In this document: positions 49,710 to 60,330 of the stretch, in pieces | Layout of the letters: the number at the start of each line of letters is the position of its first letter | How positions within the stretch are numbered: the stretch's first letter is position 1 | DNA from: Cunninghamella blakesleeana | Taxonomy: Eukaryota; Mucoromycota; Mucoromycetes; Mucorales; Cunninghamellaceae | Direction: 5' to 3' | DNA length: 64,000 nt | Assembly (NCBI GenBank): GCA_017871115.1 | Contig: JAFCIZ010000007.1 | Coordinates: forward strand, 2,480,001-2,544,000 | The notes under the pieces: model-generated | What the model was told of the DNA's origin: nothing | Database searches by the model: none | Seen by the model: only the letters and a program-made list of their open reading frames with translations | Program-made: the position numbers and the translations under genes

Positions 49710-49972
49710 ATTTATTATTATTATTATTATTATTATAAAAGTTGAAGAAAAAGAGAGAAAAGAGAGAAAAAAACAACAATATTATTTTAAAAGTCAGACT
49801 TTTTTTTGTCCGGCAGTATATTTTCCCCGAGCCTTTCATATTTTTATTGGACAAAAGAATAGTACAGCTTTTTTATTTTTTCACTCCTTTATCATTTTTA
49901 TTTCCTTCTCTTTTTTCTCTTTCTTTTTTTTTTCTTTGTACTATTCGTTTTTATATTCCAAAAAAAAAGAAC
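49710..49972. promoter_or_regulatory. divergent promoter, Myb protein / DAP1
   Basis: 263 bases between the two start codons. TATTTTAAAAGTCAGACTTT at about 49783-49802 closely resembles TTTAAAGCCCAGACTTTTTT before ureG. A C/T-rich stretch (49880-49950) leads to the DAP1 ATG. Confidence 0.4.
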
Positions 49973-50844
49973 ATGAGTAATAGGTAATTTTACTAAATAT
50001 AAACAAATTGCTATACTATTTATTATGCCATTTATTTATTGGTATATTTTATTTTATTTACTTTATTTTGGTAATATAATAGAACGATGAATACAACTGT
50101 TAATACTCTTTTTTCGCAACTCAAAGGTAAATTATCTTAAAAGAGTAAAAAAAAGATTACAACTGTATAAAAATAAAGCTTAAAAAGAAATAGATATAAC
50201 TATATAGTATTTTTTTTATTTAAAATATTACTATTGCTATTATTGCTATTATTAATAATTAATTATTATTGTTTAATATCACAGAAAATCCTGTTAACTG
50301 GGCTTTATTGGCAGTATTTGCCTACGTAGTCAAGTCATATACAAATTCAACACAGCCAGCACCCATGAAAGCTAAGCATCCTGAAGTATTGGTTTTTAGA
50401 AACTATACACCTTTGGATTTATTACCTTATAATGGAAAATCAAAGGAGTTGAACGAACGAATTTTAATGGGTGTTAACGGAAGTGTTTATGATGTTTCAA
50501 GAGGACGCAGTTTTTACGGACCTGGTAAAAAGAAATGAAAAGAAAAAAAAATATAGATGATAATGAATAGTAATAATTTAGAGTTTATGTTTATTTATTT
50601 ATTTATTATTTATTTTTATTTATATGTAGATGGACCTTATGCTAACTTTGGAGGACGTGATGCTTCTCGTGGACTTGCTAAACATTCCTTTGATAGTGAT
50701 ATGTTAACGGATCCAAGTGGGCCTATCGATAAATTGGAAGATTTGAAAGCCGATGAATGGGAAGCTTTACGTGAATGGGAGCAACATTTTGCTACAAAAT
50801 ATTTATTAGTTGGTAAATTGGTGGAAAATGAAACAGTTGTCTAA
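49973..50844 (+). CDS. DAP1: DAP1-like membrane-associated progesterone receptor (cytochrome b5-like)
   Basis: Haem protein that supports sterol-synthesis P450s such as ERG11. Four exons (49973-49983, 50083-50126, 50285-50524, 50630-50844) encode 169 residues. The first coding exon is 11 nt (MSN plus two bases). Residues about 22-36 form the membrane anchor (NWALLAVFAYVVKSY). The cytochrome b5-like fold follows: YTPLDLLPYNGK, ILMGVNGSVYDVSRGRSFYG, PDGPYANFGGRDASRGLAK, WEALREWEQHFATKY. The Tyr in VYDV and the YGPDGPY segment are the MAPR haem-binding positions, and the His pair of true cytochrome b5 is absent, as expected. Confidence 0.93.
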
Positions 50845-51242
50845 GTGGATGATTATATATTTTATCATGTGGTGTCTATCAAAAAAATGAATGACTTTTT
50901 TTAAGTCATGCAAAAAAATATAAATTGTTACTTTTTTTTTTCCTTCCCTCTTTCCCTTTCTCTTCACTTTTTATTTTTCCTATTCTTATTTACCCTACTA
51001 CTTTTTCCTCTATCTTTCTTTATTTCCTTTTTTTTTAACATCTATCCATTCATCTACTTTTCCTAGTTGTACCATTCTAATTATATAAAGTATTTATTTT
51101 TACTCTTTGATATATATACATATATATATATATATTTATATATATAAAAAAAATTGATATTTTTCACTTGTAAAAAAAAATTCATGTTTTAAAAATAACA
51201 ACAAACGCATCATTATTATTACATAATAGAAGAAGATAAAGA
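50845..51242. other. intergenic region
   Basis: 398 bases: DAP1 3' flank, a C/T-rich segment (50938-51010) and TA runs (51113-51146). It is probably the F-box gene promoter. Nothing else seen. Confidence 0.5.
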
Positions 51243-51511
51243 ATGTTATATCAACATAACATTATCAATAATCATATGGAAAAAAATTATAGTAATAATA
51301 TTAATAACAATAATAATAATAATACAGTTATACCAACCTCATCCATTACCACTACAACAGTATCATTATCTTTTGATCAACTGCCTGATGAACTTCAAAT
51401 TAAAATCTTTAGTTATTTAACTGTTAAACAACTTTTAAAAATAACCAAGGTACACATACATAACATATAAATACGTGGAGTGAAACATGTATATAAAAAA
51501 AGGGGGGGTGG

Positions 51512-51548
<37 letters not shown>

Positions 51549-51817
51549 ATAGATTGGATCGTAATTTTATTTTTATTTTTACTTTATTTTTAATGCTCTA
51601 GGTATGTAAACGATGGTATTATTTAGTATATGAAGGAAGTTTATGGCAAACACTAGATACTACGCCATTTTATGATATAATACCCGCTGAACAAATTTTA
51701 AAGTTAGCATTGGCATCTGGCACATTTTTAAAAGTTGCAAATTTTAGGTAATTTTAAAAAATAATAATAAAAAAATTCCCATATAGGATATATATATATT
51801 AACGAAAATATCATTAC

Positions 51818-51874
<57 letters not shown>

Positions 51875-53444
51875 TATTATTAGAGGATGCATCCAGCTGA
51901 CGTCTCATATGTTACGAGTTTTATCAAAAAGCTGTTATAATACAGAAATACTATGCCTTAAGGATTGTAGGGGATTATCTACACCAAGTATAGCATGTTT
52001 TTTAAAAGTATCACATCAGCTACGTATTTTGGACTTGTCTGGTTTAGAAAGTATTAAAAATTCAACATTAACTATTATTGGTCAACACCTTCATCATTTA
52101 GAAGAATTGAATATCAATTGGTGCCGTAATATTACTGGGGAGGGAATTCAAGGATTATTACAACCACAGCAACAACCTCAACAACAACATACTATTTTAT
52201 CATCTTTACAGATATTAAAATTAAACGGATGCAAACTTTTAGATGAATATACCATGCAATTGATTGCTTCTTCATTACCAAACCTTCGTCAAATTTACTT
52301 AGCCTCCTGTGCTTCTATTAAAGATAATACATTGGTTGAGTTTTTACAACATCTTTCAACACCATCATCATTAACTCATTTGAACCTCTCTCATTGCATA
52401 CAATTGACAGATATATCGTTAAGATCTTTAGCTAAATATTGTAAACGACTGATTTATTTAGAATTAGCAGGTTGTCAAGGATTCTCAGATATAGGTTTAG
52501 CTCATTTTATTTCAAAACTTGATCCATTCTTAACTTATCTTGATTTAGAAGATGTCTCAACAATCACAGATCAAACAATTAAAATGTTGGCTGCCCATCA
52601 ACCTAATTTAAAACGTCTGTGCATTGCTAATTGCACTTTAATTGATGATGATCCTATTCAAGATTTAATTTTAAAAGGTTCATGCCAGCAATTAGAGCAT
52701 TTAGAATTGGATGGTTGCTCTATTAGCGATCATTGTTTGGAAAAAATAGCAACATATCTGTCAGATCAACAACAGTTATTATTGCTCAAAAAAGAAAATC
52801 AAAACCTTAAAAATAACGAACATCAATTAAATAAAATATCTACATCGCCTGATTCAGTATCTACTTTGCCACCTTTATCTATGATATCATCTACTTCTTC
52901 ATCGTCATCCGTGTCCTCCTCTTCTTTAATATCTCCTATTTCTATTCAACCACCAACACATATCAACAACAACAACAACAATGATAACAATAACTATGGG
53001 GAAAGAATTGGAGATAATCATATCATTTCCTCCCCTTTACTAATTCATCAACAAGAACAGCAACAAAAAATAAATCAAGAACCCAATAATGGCAATAATA
53101 GTAATAATAATAATAATAAACAGCCATTACGAAAAAAACTGACCCTAGAGGTATTAGATTGTACCAATATAACAGAATCAGGAGTTCGAAAAGCTTTGGA
53201 AATATCAAATGGTATGTTATATATAAAAAGTTTTTATTCTTGGAGAGAAGAGCAGCAACAATGGCAAGATGATATGGACGAAGAAGAGGATGATATTCAG
53301 CAACGGTATCATATCAATCCTTCCAGAAGATTTCATCCTAATGCTACTACGACAACTACGGCAAATAGAACGCATCGACATCGTCATCATAGATATTCTT
53401 CAACTGCAGGTCAGTCTCGTTCCACCGGATGTATTATTTTATAA
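51243..53444 (+). CDS. F-box/LRR protein with C-terminal CaaX box (FBXL2/GRR1-like)
   Basis: Substrate receptor for an SCF ubiquitin ligase. Three exons (51243-51449, 51602-51747, 51884-53444) encode 637 residues. After an Asn-rich N-terminus, the F-box covers about 42-86 (FDQLPDELQIKIFSYL, VCKRWYYLV), split by intron 1. Cysteine-containing LRRs run from about 120 to 400 (LKLNGCKLLDEYTMQLIASS, YLASCASIKDNTL, LNLSHCIQLTDISLRSLAKY, LELAGCQGFSDIGL, LELDGCSISDHCLEKIA). A low-complexity Ser/Asn/Gln insert of about 125 residues follows, then one more LRR (LEVLDCTNITESGVRKAL). The protein ends in CIIL, a geranylgeranylation-type CaaX box. This layout of F-box, LRRs and CaaX is that of animal FBXL2 (CVIL end), which works at membranes. 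Confidence 0.92.
51817..51883. repeat. (ATT)n run in the F-box gene intron 2
   Basis: About 20 ATT/TTA units in the intron, ending at the acceptor TTAG. AAT/ATT microsatellites inside exons of this window give Asn runs; inside introns they sit against the acceptor. Confidence 0.75.
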
Positions 53445-53910
53445 TAATAATATAATAAAATAATACTTAGTAAAAACATTTTTTTTTTTTTTATATCCAT
53501 ATTAAATAATCTTTTCTATTATTTAATTATATTTTTTTTTAATAATAAAAATAAAATAAAATTATACCAAACACGATAATGATGATGATACTCTTTTATT
53601 TCCTAATTTTAATTGTATACTTAATGATTAATTTAATCTAAAATACATTTTACTGTTGATGATAATGATTTAATTGTTTTTATTTTTTTTAAAAAAAAAT
53701 CATATTAATAATCAACTCAATTATTTATTTACGTACTATATTTTTTTTTTCGATATTCTCTCATTTAAAAGTCAATTAAAAAAAGTGCAATACTAATTTT
53801 ACTTTATTTTATATACATAATTATTGACATAATTAAACTATATATAAGAATGGTGATAATGATGATGATGATGAATGACTATATACAATTTTATCCCAAC
53901 CTTAATATTT
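53445..53910. other. intergenic region between convergent genes
   Basis: 466 bases of AT-rich 3' flank, with poly-T, a T(n)A(n) palindrome (53683-53699) and GAT repeats (53855-53876). No gene. Confidence 0.55.
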
Positions 53911-54534
53911 TTAATTCTTTTTAATTTTTAATTTATTTGCTTCCTCTATTGATCTTAATCTTTCCATTGCATAACGATTACCTAACCTTTGAGCATTTGA
54001 TCTTGCCTGTTCTAAATCCTTTCTACTTTTATTATGATGTGCATCCAAAGCTTTCATCCAAGAGGTTGCAAAAGGAGTATAAATAAAATTAAGTATAGCT
54101 ATGGTAAGAAAAGTTCCCGATAATAAAGTTAAAAAGGTGGCATTACTTGTATATCTTGTTTTTTTATGGGAAGACCAAGGTCCATCACGATATGTTACTT
54201 TATCATCATAATAATAGGTTGTTTTTGTTGAAGAAGGGGAGGGTGGGTGATGATCACGTACTATCGGATCCCAGCCAAACCCAGTTCTTAAATAAAGTTG
54301 ACGTTTTTCAGGTTGCATAAGAAATTGATAGGCTTGTGATAATTCATGAAATAATTCTTTATTATTTCCCTCTCTTTTTTGATTGTGGTTGATTATATCA
54401 GGATGGATGGTTTTGGCTAATTCATAATATTTTTTTTTGATTTCTTTTTCGGTAGCTGTACGAGGCAAGGACAATATTTCAAATGGTGACTTATTTGTAG
54501 TTGTATAAAAACGACATAATTGTTTTCTCCACAT
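53911..54534 (-). CDS. mitochondrial J-domain protein with one membrane segment
   Basis: Intronless, 207 residues from ATG 54534. The frame extends 28 codons further upstream, but that part is a hydrophobic, AT-derived stretch; starting at 54534 gives MWRKQLCRFYTTTNKS, a good mitochondrial presequence, so this start is preferred. The J-domain covers about 17-80: PFEILSLPRTATEKEIKKKY, the HPD triad in IHPDII, and LSQAYQFLMQPEKRQLY. Residues about 130-150 (FLTLLSGTFLTIAILNFIYT) form a membrane helix, and the tail is a charged helix (LGNRYAMERLRSIEEANKLK). It would stimulate an Hsp70 in or at the mitochondrion. It resembles fungal DnaJ-like proteins of the inner membrane, but I cannot name an orthologue. 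Confidence 0.88.
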   Translation of the reverse strand: MWRKQLCRFYTTTNKSPFEILSLPRTATEKEIKKKYYELAKTIHPDIINHNQKREGNNKELFHELSQAYQFLMQPEKRQLYLRTGFGWDPIVRDHHPPSPSSTKTTYYYDDKVTYRDGPWSSHKKTRYTSNATFLTLLSGTFLTIAILNFIYTPFATSWMKALDAHHNKSRKDLEQARSNAQRLGNRYAMERLRSIEEANKLKIKKN

Positions 54535-54856
54535 AAATCTATATAAAAAATTATAATAAGTTGAGATAGAAAAAGATAAAGAGGAGAGAGAAAAATAAAA
54601 TATATATAAAAAAATCATTTTATAAATATAATTTCATATGACCTTGAAAAGTCCGATTTGTTTTTTTATTGGCTACTATTTTTTTTTATAAAAAGTTATA
54701 AATTTACTATTTTTTCCCCTTTTAAAAAAATAACTTTTCTTACTTTTTTCTTCTTCTTCCACTTCATTTTTTATTATATTTATTTAATATAAATACTGTT
54801 TTTTTTCCTTGCCTTTATTTATTATCTTTTGTAGATTCTTTTTTTAAAAAATAAAT
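54535..54856. promoter_or_regulatory. divergent promoter, J-protein / ethanolamine kinase
   Basis: 322 bases separate the starts. Contains ACCTTGAAAAGTCCGATTTG at 54641-54660 and C/T-rich tracts (54745-54770) before the kinase ATG. Confidence 0.4.
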
Positions 54857-56029
54857 ATGCCTCCAAACACTACTATTCATGCTGAGCAAATAAATCTTTC
54901 AGACGATTCTTGGATTGATCAAATAATAAACAGTACTCCATACATCGATGTAGAGGTTTCATCCACTGAGTTGTTTGATGGTGCTTGGAAAGTTGTTAGT
55001 TCGGTATTTCCAACTTGGAAGAGAGAAGAGCTTAAATTTGTACAGTGTAAAGATGGTATTACCAATCAATGTAAGTTAAACAATATATAGAAAAGTAAGA
55101 GAGGAAGGAAATAAAAAAGGGAAAAAGAGTTGTTTACGTTTGAGATTTTTTTTTATTTATATTTACATAAATATATATACATTTATATATATATATACTA
55201 TAGTGGTTCGGGTTACTGAAACGAATATAAAAAAATCCGTACTTGTTAGAGCTTACGGTAAAGGATCTGAACGTATTATTGATAGAAGACAAGAAATTAT
55301 TGTAAGTTAATTGATCCATATTTTTATATCGTCTATATAATTATATATGGAAGTAAAAGGTTTTTTTTTTTTTTTTTTTTTTTTTGATTTATAAACTTTT
55401 TTTTTTTTTCCTATATCTTTCTATAAATATACTTGTATAAATAATAGAATATCATTACTTTATCAAATCAAAACTTGGGACCACCTTTATATGCAAGATT
55501 TAAAAATGGATTAATATATGGATTTATTGAAGGAAGAGTATCTCAAGTAGATGATCTTGGCAAATTAGATATGGCAAAGCGCATTGCTACTAGATTGGCT
55601 CAATGGCATAAAGTAGAAATTCCAACAAATAAACGTGACCAAAAATTATGGAAAACAATGCGTGGTTGGTTAAAACAAGGTAAAATAAGAACCATGATCA
55701 TAATCATATTAATAAACACTCTAAGTGGGAAAAACAAAAAAAAAGAAGGAAAGTTGACCTTTATTTTAACCCCTTAACCTTTATTCTTATTTCCTGTTTT
55801 TTATCTTTATTTTAGTACCTAATAAATATGCTCATCCTAAAACACAGGCTACGTTTGAAAAACGATTTGATATGAAACATATTGCTAACGAGGTAAAATA
55901 AATAAAAAAAAAAACTAAAAAAATGCTAGTGATTTTAGGATACACAGAAAAAAAAAAAGACAGGCTAAAAGAGGAAAACAAATGTTACCATGTGATCTCA
56001 TCTCATCTTTTTTTTTGCTATATATTAAA

Positions 56030-56065
<36 letters not shown>

Positions 56066-56809
56066 AGCTTGAAAACTTAATTGAACATCTTGAAAGCTTA
56101 AATTCACCTATTGTATTTTCTCATAATGATTTATTATACGGCAATATTATTTTTGATGATGAAAAAGGTACTCAAAAAAAATAAATGATAACGATAATGA
56201 TAGAGATAAAATGATTATAAAAATTAGACACACGTGCTAACAACTGATCACACATGAATTATTATTTTTTTTAATTTTTTATTTCATTTTATAGATGAAG
56301 CTCATTTCATCGATTATGAATATGGATGTTATGCATTCCGAGGTTTTGATATTGGGAATCATTTTAATGAACATTGTGGCTTTGAATGCGACTATTCAAA
56401 ATATCCTAATAAAGAATTCCAATACCAATGGCTCGAATATTATTTACAATCCCATAATAATGGAGGTAATTATCATCACCATCACCATCATCATAATATT
56501 AATAATAAGCATAGGAGGGAATATATAAAATATATAAAAAGTATATATTAGCTATCATCATTATTACCATATTTATCATATCATTTATATTTATGTTTAT
56601 ATTTAGAAAAACCAACATTAAAAGAAATAGATCAATTATATAAAGAAGTAGATGGGTTCTCATTAGCATCTCACTTTTACTGGGGATTATGGGCTATGGT
56701 TCAAGCTATGGTATCTGATATTGATTTTGATTACATGGAATATGCTGTTCTTCGATTTAATGAATATGATAAGAGGAAAGAACAAACTTTAAAAGATCTT
56801 GCCATCTAA
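54857..56809 (+). CDS. EKI1: ethanolamine kinase (Kennedy pathway)
   Basis: Phosphorylates ethanolamine (and possibly choline), the first step of the CDP-ethanolamine route to phosphatidylethanolamine; cytosolic. Seven exons (54857-55070, 55204-55301, 55448-55679, 55816-55892, 56068-56167, 56295-56465, 56607-56809) encode 364 residues. Visible motifs: GITNQL as nucleotide-binding loop, VLVRAYGKGSERIIDRRQE, GPPLYARFKNGLIYGFIEGR, the Brenner kinase motif FSHNDLLYGNIIF (catalytic Asp228, Asn at 233), then FIDYEYGCYAFRGFDIGNHF with the Mg-binding Asp, and SHFYWGLWAMVQA at the C-terminal end. The short N-terminus and YGFIEG fit ethanolamine rather than choline kinases, but dual specificity is common. 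Confidence 0.93.
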
Positions 56810-56813
56810 AAGC

Positions 56814-56852
<39 letters not shown>

Positions 56853-57451
56853 CATAAGTGTATAGTATTTTATATCCCCATCTTTCAACCCCTTTTTTAT
56901 TATTCTCTATCTCTTATTACATTTTTATTTTATTTATTTTTATTTTTTATTATCATTTACCAATTGAGTTTTTATAATTAATGGATAAAAAAAAAAAAAG
57001 AAAAAGAATATAATATTTAATAATAACAATAATAATAATAATAATAATAAAATCAAGCATCTCTTAAAATATTTTTAACAAACCAATGAATCATCGTGAA
57101 ATAAAAGAATGATAATAATACGGGTTGATAGAGTACAATTTAAAATAATAATAATAAACAATCAAAAAATGGAAAACCCCAAGATAAACCAGCCCCAAAT
57201 TATATGTGAATACATGCGAATATATCTGTTAATTGCTAATACTAACAAAGAGCCATATCAAAGTGTATATGTATGCATTAGACTAGCTTTTTGTTTTAAT
57301 GTGAAAATCATAATGTCTCAAATTTAATTATAATAAAAAAAATTTGTAGAACGTTATACAAAAAAAGATATATAAACTTCAAGTTGCAATTTTTTATTTA
57401 TTTATTTATTAAACTTGTCTTTTTTTTCTAGTTATTGTCTATTGTTTAAAA
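56810..57451. other. intergenic region
   Basis: TA run at 56820-56851, AAT repeats near 57019-57049. The ORF at 57109-57327 has no recognisable feature. The promoter of the first GST-like gene should lie in the last 150 bases. Confidence 0.5.
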
Positions 57452-58237
57452 ATGACAGAAGGCAAAGTTGGAAGATTAGTTACATTTAAGGTATCCCACT
57501 ATTGTGAAAAAGCAAGATGGGCATTAGATTATGTTAATATTCCATATGTTGAAGAATGTCATATCCCAGTAATTCATCGATTTACATATATAAAGGATGG
57601 CTTTTTCAGTATCACAGCACCTCTTTATGTTCCCTACCAAAAAGGTTATCCCAGAACATTAAAAAACTCCCCTCTTATCGTTCAATATTGTAATGATAAT
57701 TCAAAAAATGGAAAAAAGTTATTACCTAATGACCCAAAACTTGTAAAAGAAGTTAAAGCCCTGGAAAAAATCTTTGATGACGATCTTGGTCCGGCCACAC
57801 GTCGATGGGTGTATTATTATTTTATTGATAATAAGGCTGCCATTTTGAAATTATTAAGTGGCGGTGTGGAACCTGGTATAGAAACTTCTATATTGGATCG
57901 TGGCTATTTTGTGATCAAATCCATGATGAAGATGCGTTTAGGTGTATCCAAAAAGGCAAGGGATGAAGCTGAAAAGAAAATCAACTCTATTTTTCAAATG
58001 GTAGAAGATCGTTTATCAGATGGCCGTCGCTATTTAGTTGGTGATTCATTATCTACTGCTGATATTACATTTGCTTCACTTGCTTCACCTGTATTAGGTC
58101 CGGAAGAAATTCCTTTTTATTTTGAAAATAAGGATATTTTCCCTAAGGAAGCTGAAGATATTATCTTAAAATACCGAGAAACTGTTGCTGGCCAATTTGC
58201 ACTTCGATTATATAAAGAACACCGATATGAAAAATAA
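57452..58237 (+). CDS. glutathione S-transferase-like protein, copy 1
   Basis: Intronless, 261 residues. The N-terminal thioredoxin-fold part has SHYCEKARWALDYVNIPY, the GST-type Ser/Cys-x-x-Lys/Arg segment, and APLYVP with the cis-Pro position, then IVQYCND replacing the usual Glu-Ser pair. The C-terminal helical domain has ALEKIF, MVEDRLSDGRRYLVGDSLST and ADITFASLA, a typical GST N-capping and hydrophobic staple region. The hydrophobic tail positions suggest a larger linker than in standard GSTs. It probably conjugates or reduces with glutathione, but the substrate is unknown. A second copy lies 1.3 kb downstream in the same direction; the two proteins align without gaps, about 60 percent identical by eye. 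Confidence 0.87.
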   Translation: MTEGKVGRLVTFKVSHYCEKARWALDYVNIPYVEECHIPVIHRFTYIKDGFFSITAPLYVPYQKGYPRTLKNSPLIVQYCNDNSKNGKKLLPNDPKLVKEVKALEKIFDDDLGPATRRWVYYYFIDNKAAILKLLSGGVEPGIETSILDRGYFVIKSMMKMRLGVSKKARDEAEKKINSIFQMVEDRLSDGRRYLVGDSLSTADITFASLASPVLGPEEIPFYFENKDIFPKEAEDIILKYRETVAGQFALRLYKEHRYEK

Positions 58238-59544
58238 TTTTTCCCATAGCAAATACTTTATCTAGTTGCTTTTTTTTCGCTATTACTATTTTAATATCCT
58301 ATTTTAGTATTCCTATTTAATATTATATCACTTATTATTACTAGTGTTATTAACATAATTATTACTATATGTTCAAAAAACGCCGATTATACTCTACTCT
58401 AAATAAATTATTTTATTGTTAACGGCTTAATATTGTGCTTTTTTTTTTCTTCTTAATTTCTTGCTCAAAAGAATAAAAATAATATTGATTATATAAAGGT
58501 ATTAAACACATAAAATTATTCACAATTGCTTTAATATGTAATATAATGTAATTTATACATTTGATCAGAAAATAAATGATACATGTATTAAAAAGAACGA
58601 CAAATTTTTATTACGTAAAAAGGAAAAAATAAGCTTTTGTATTTAAAAAGGAAAAGAAAAAGAAAAAGAAAAAAGTTACACTGATTACAATTATGAAAAT
58701 TTAGCAGATTTTATGAATTTTTTGTATATAAAGAAATGGTAGTATTATACAATCTTCAAAAAATAATGAATATGAGATCTCATTTTATTTTTACTTTTTC
58801 TTTTATTTTCGAATTTATCAAGAATATTGATACGAAAAATCATTTTTCGAAAAGAGATTCTTTAATTAACTTTTTTCTTATTACTATATCAATAGTTATT
58901 CTACTTTTTATATCTATTATTAATATTATTATTAAATGTTTAAAAAAAGGATTGACCGTATACTAAATAATCCTATAGTTTATAACCTAATATTGTTTAT
59001 TTTCTTTTTTGCTTTATCGTGATGTATCTAAGTGTTTTTGTATTCTAAATAATAAAATTGAAAGAACAAGTATATATATATATATATATACGTATATGTT
59101 TATAGTTTTGCAGTTATATTAATAAATTTAGTTTCTTTACTTAAGAGCTGATATATAGCTTTACTTGATCGATTGGAGCTACTTCTTTTCTTTTAAAATG
59201 GATATGGATATATTTGCATTGTTAAAAAAAGAGAATAAGTAATAAAATAACAATATGGAAAATAGAAAGTAACAATGAGTACTAAAAAAAATCATGTAAA
59301 ATAGTTATTTATCTTTATATTTTTTACAAAAAAATACCATTTTTGGGCGATTTTTTATCTGATGGAGCGTGAAAGCAAGTCAAAAAAAGCTAAAAAAAAA
59401 TTATAAATATCAAAGAACGACATTATCACATGATCTTATATTTCAAAACGATAAAATTGGGGATTCTTTTTTTTTTTTTTTTTAGCTTTCTTTTCTTTTG
59501 TTTTTTACTATTTCTATAAAAAATTAACTTTTTAAAGTTTAAAA
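58238..59544. other. spacer between the duplicated GST-like genes
   Basis: 1.3 kb. The word TAAYCTAATATTGT or a close variant occurs at 58978-58997 here and at 60474-60493 after copy 2; a looser variant is at 58434-58447 after copy 1. So a 3'-flank-like segment is present three times for two genes. The ORF at 58736-58966 is AT-rich and unsupported. A TA run lies at 59071-59090. Confidence 0.45.
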
Positions 59545-60330
59545 ATGACAGAAGGTCAAATTGGAAGATTACATACATTTAAAGTATCCCATTTTAGTGA
59601 AAAGGCAAGATGGGCTTTGGATTATTGTGATATTCCATATGTTGAAATATGTCATGTACCTGTGCTTCATCGATTCACATTTTTAATGAATTTCTTTTTC
59701 AGTGTTACGGTACCTCTTTTTGTTCCTCACCATCGAGGTTATCCTAGAACATTGCCCGAATCCGCTCAAATTGTTCAATATGCCAGTGATAATTCAAAAA
59801 ACAATAAAAAATTATTACCAGAAAATCAAGATCTTGTAAAGGAAATCCATGCTTTAGAAAAAATCTTTGATACTCAATTCGGTCCTGCTATACCAAGATT
59901 TGTATATTACTATATTATTGATAGTAAGCCAATCATTTACAAACTATTCAGTACTGGAATGAAACCTGGAATACAAACCTTTATTTTGAATCATGGATTT
60001 TTTGTGATCAAAACTATAATGAAAATCTTTTTTGCTTTATCTAAAAAAAGAAGAGATGCTTCAAAAAAAAAAATCGATACTATTTTTCAAATGGTAGAAG
60101 ATCGTTTATCAGATGGCCGTCGTTATTTAGTTGGTGATTCATTATCCACTGCCGATATTACCTTTGCATCACTTGCTGCTCCTTTGGTAAGCCCTGAAGA
60201 ATTACCTGTTTATTATGAAGTTAAGGATATGTTTCCTCAAGAAGGCAAAGATATTATTGCGAAATATCGTGAATCCGTTGCTGGTCAATTTGCCCTTCGC
60301 ATATATAAAGATCATCGATATAAAAAATAA
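59545..60330 (+). CDS. glutathione S-transferase-like protein, copy 2
   Basis: Intronless, 261 residues, tandem paralogue of the gene at 57452. N-terminus SHFSEKARWALDYCDIPY: here the Cys of copy 1 (HYC) is Ser, which puts a Ser at a possible catalytic position. The VPLFVP cis-Pro is kept. Residues 180-211 are identical to copy 1, and the nucleotide sequence of that tract (60082-60177) differs at only five of 96 positions, all silent, while flanking parts are much more diverged. The glutathione site and substrate are unassigned. The change at the Cys/Ser position hints at different chemistry in the two copies. Confidence 0.87.
   Translation: MTEGQIGRLHTFKVSHFSEKARWALDYCDIPYVEICHVPVLHRFTFLMNFFFSVTVPLFVPHHRGYPRTLPESAQIVQYASDNSKNNKKLLPENQDLVKEIHALEKIFDTQFGPAIPRFVYYYIIDSKPIIYKLFSTGMKPGIQTFILNHGFFVIKTIMKIFFALSKKRRDASKKKIDTIFQMVEDRLSDGRRYLVGDSLSTADITFASLAAPLVSPEELPVYYEVKDMFPQEGKDIIAKYRESVAGQFALRIYKDHRYKK

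Noticed and set aside
24576..56809. A lipid biosynthesis gene cluster
   Set aside because: Several lipid genes are present but they are interrupted by chromatin, ribosomal and peptidase genes, with no common promoter signal, so chance proximity is the simpler view.
58736..58966. 76-residue hydrophobic ORF between the GST-like genes
   Set aside because: Its composition (Ile, Phe, Asn, Lys) is that of AT-rich random sequence, with no domain or codon bias.
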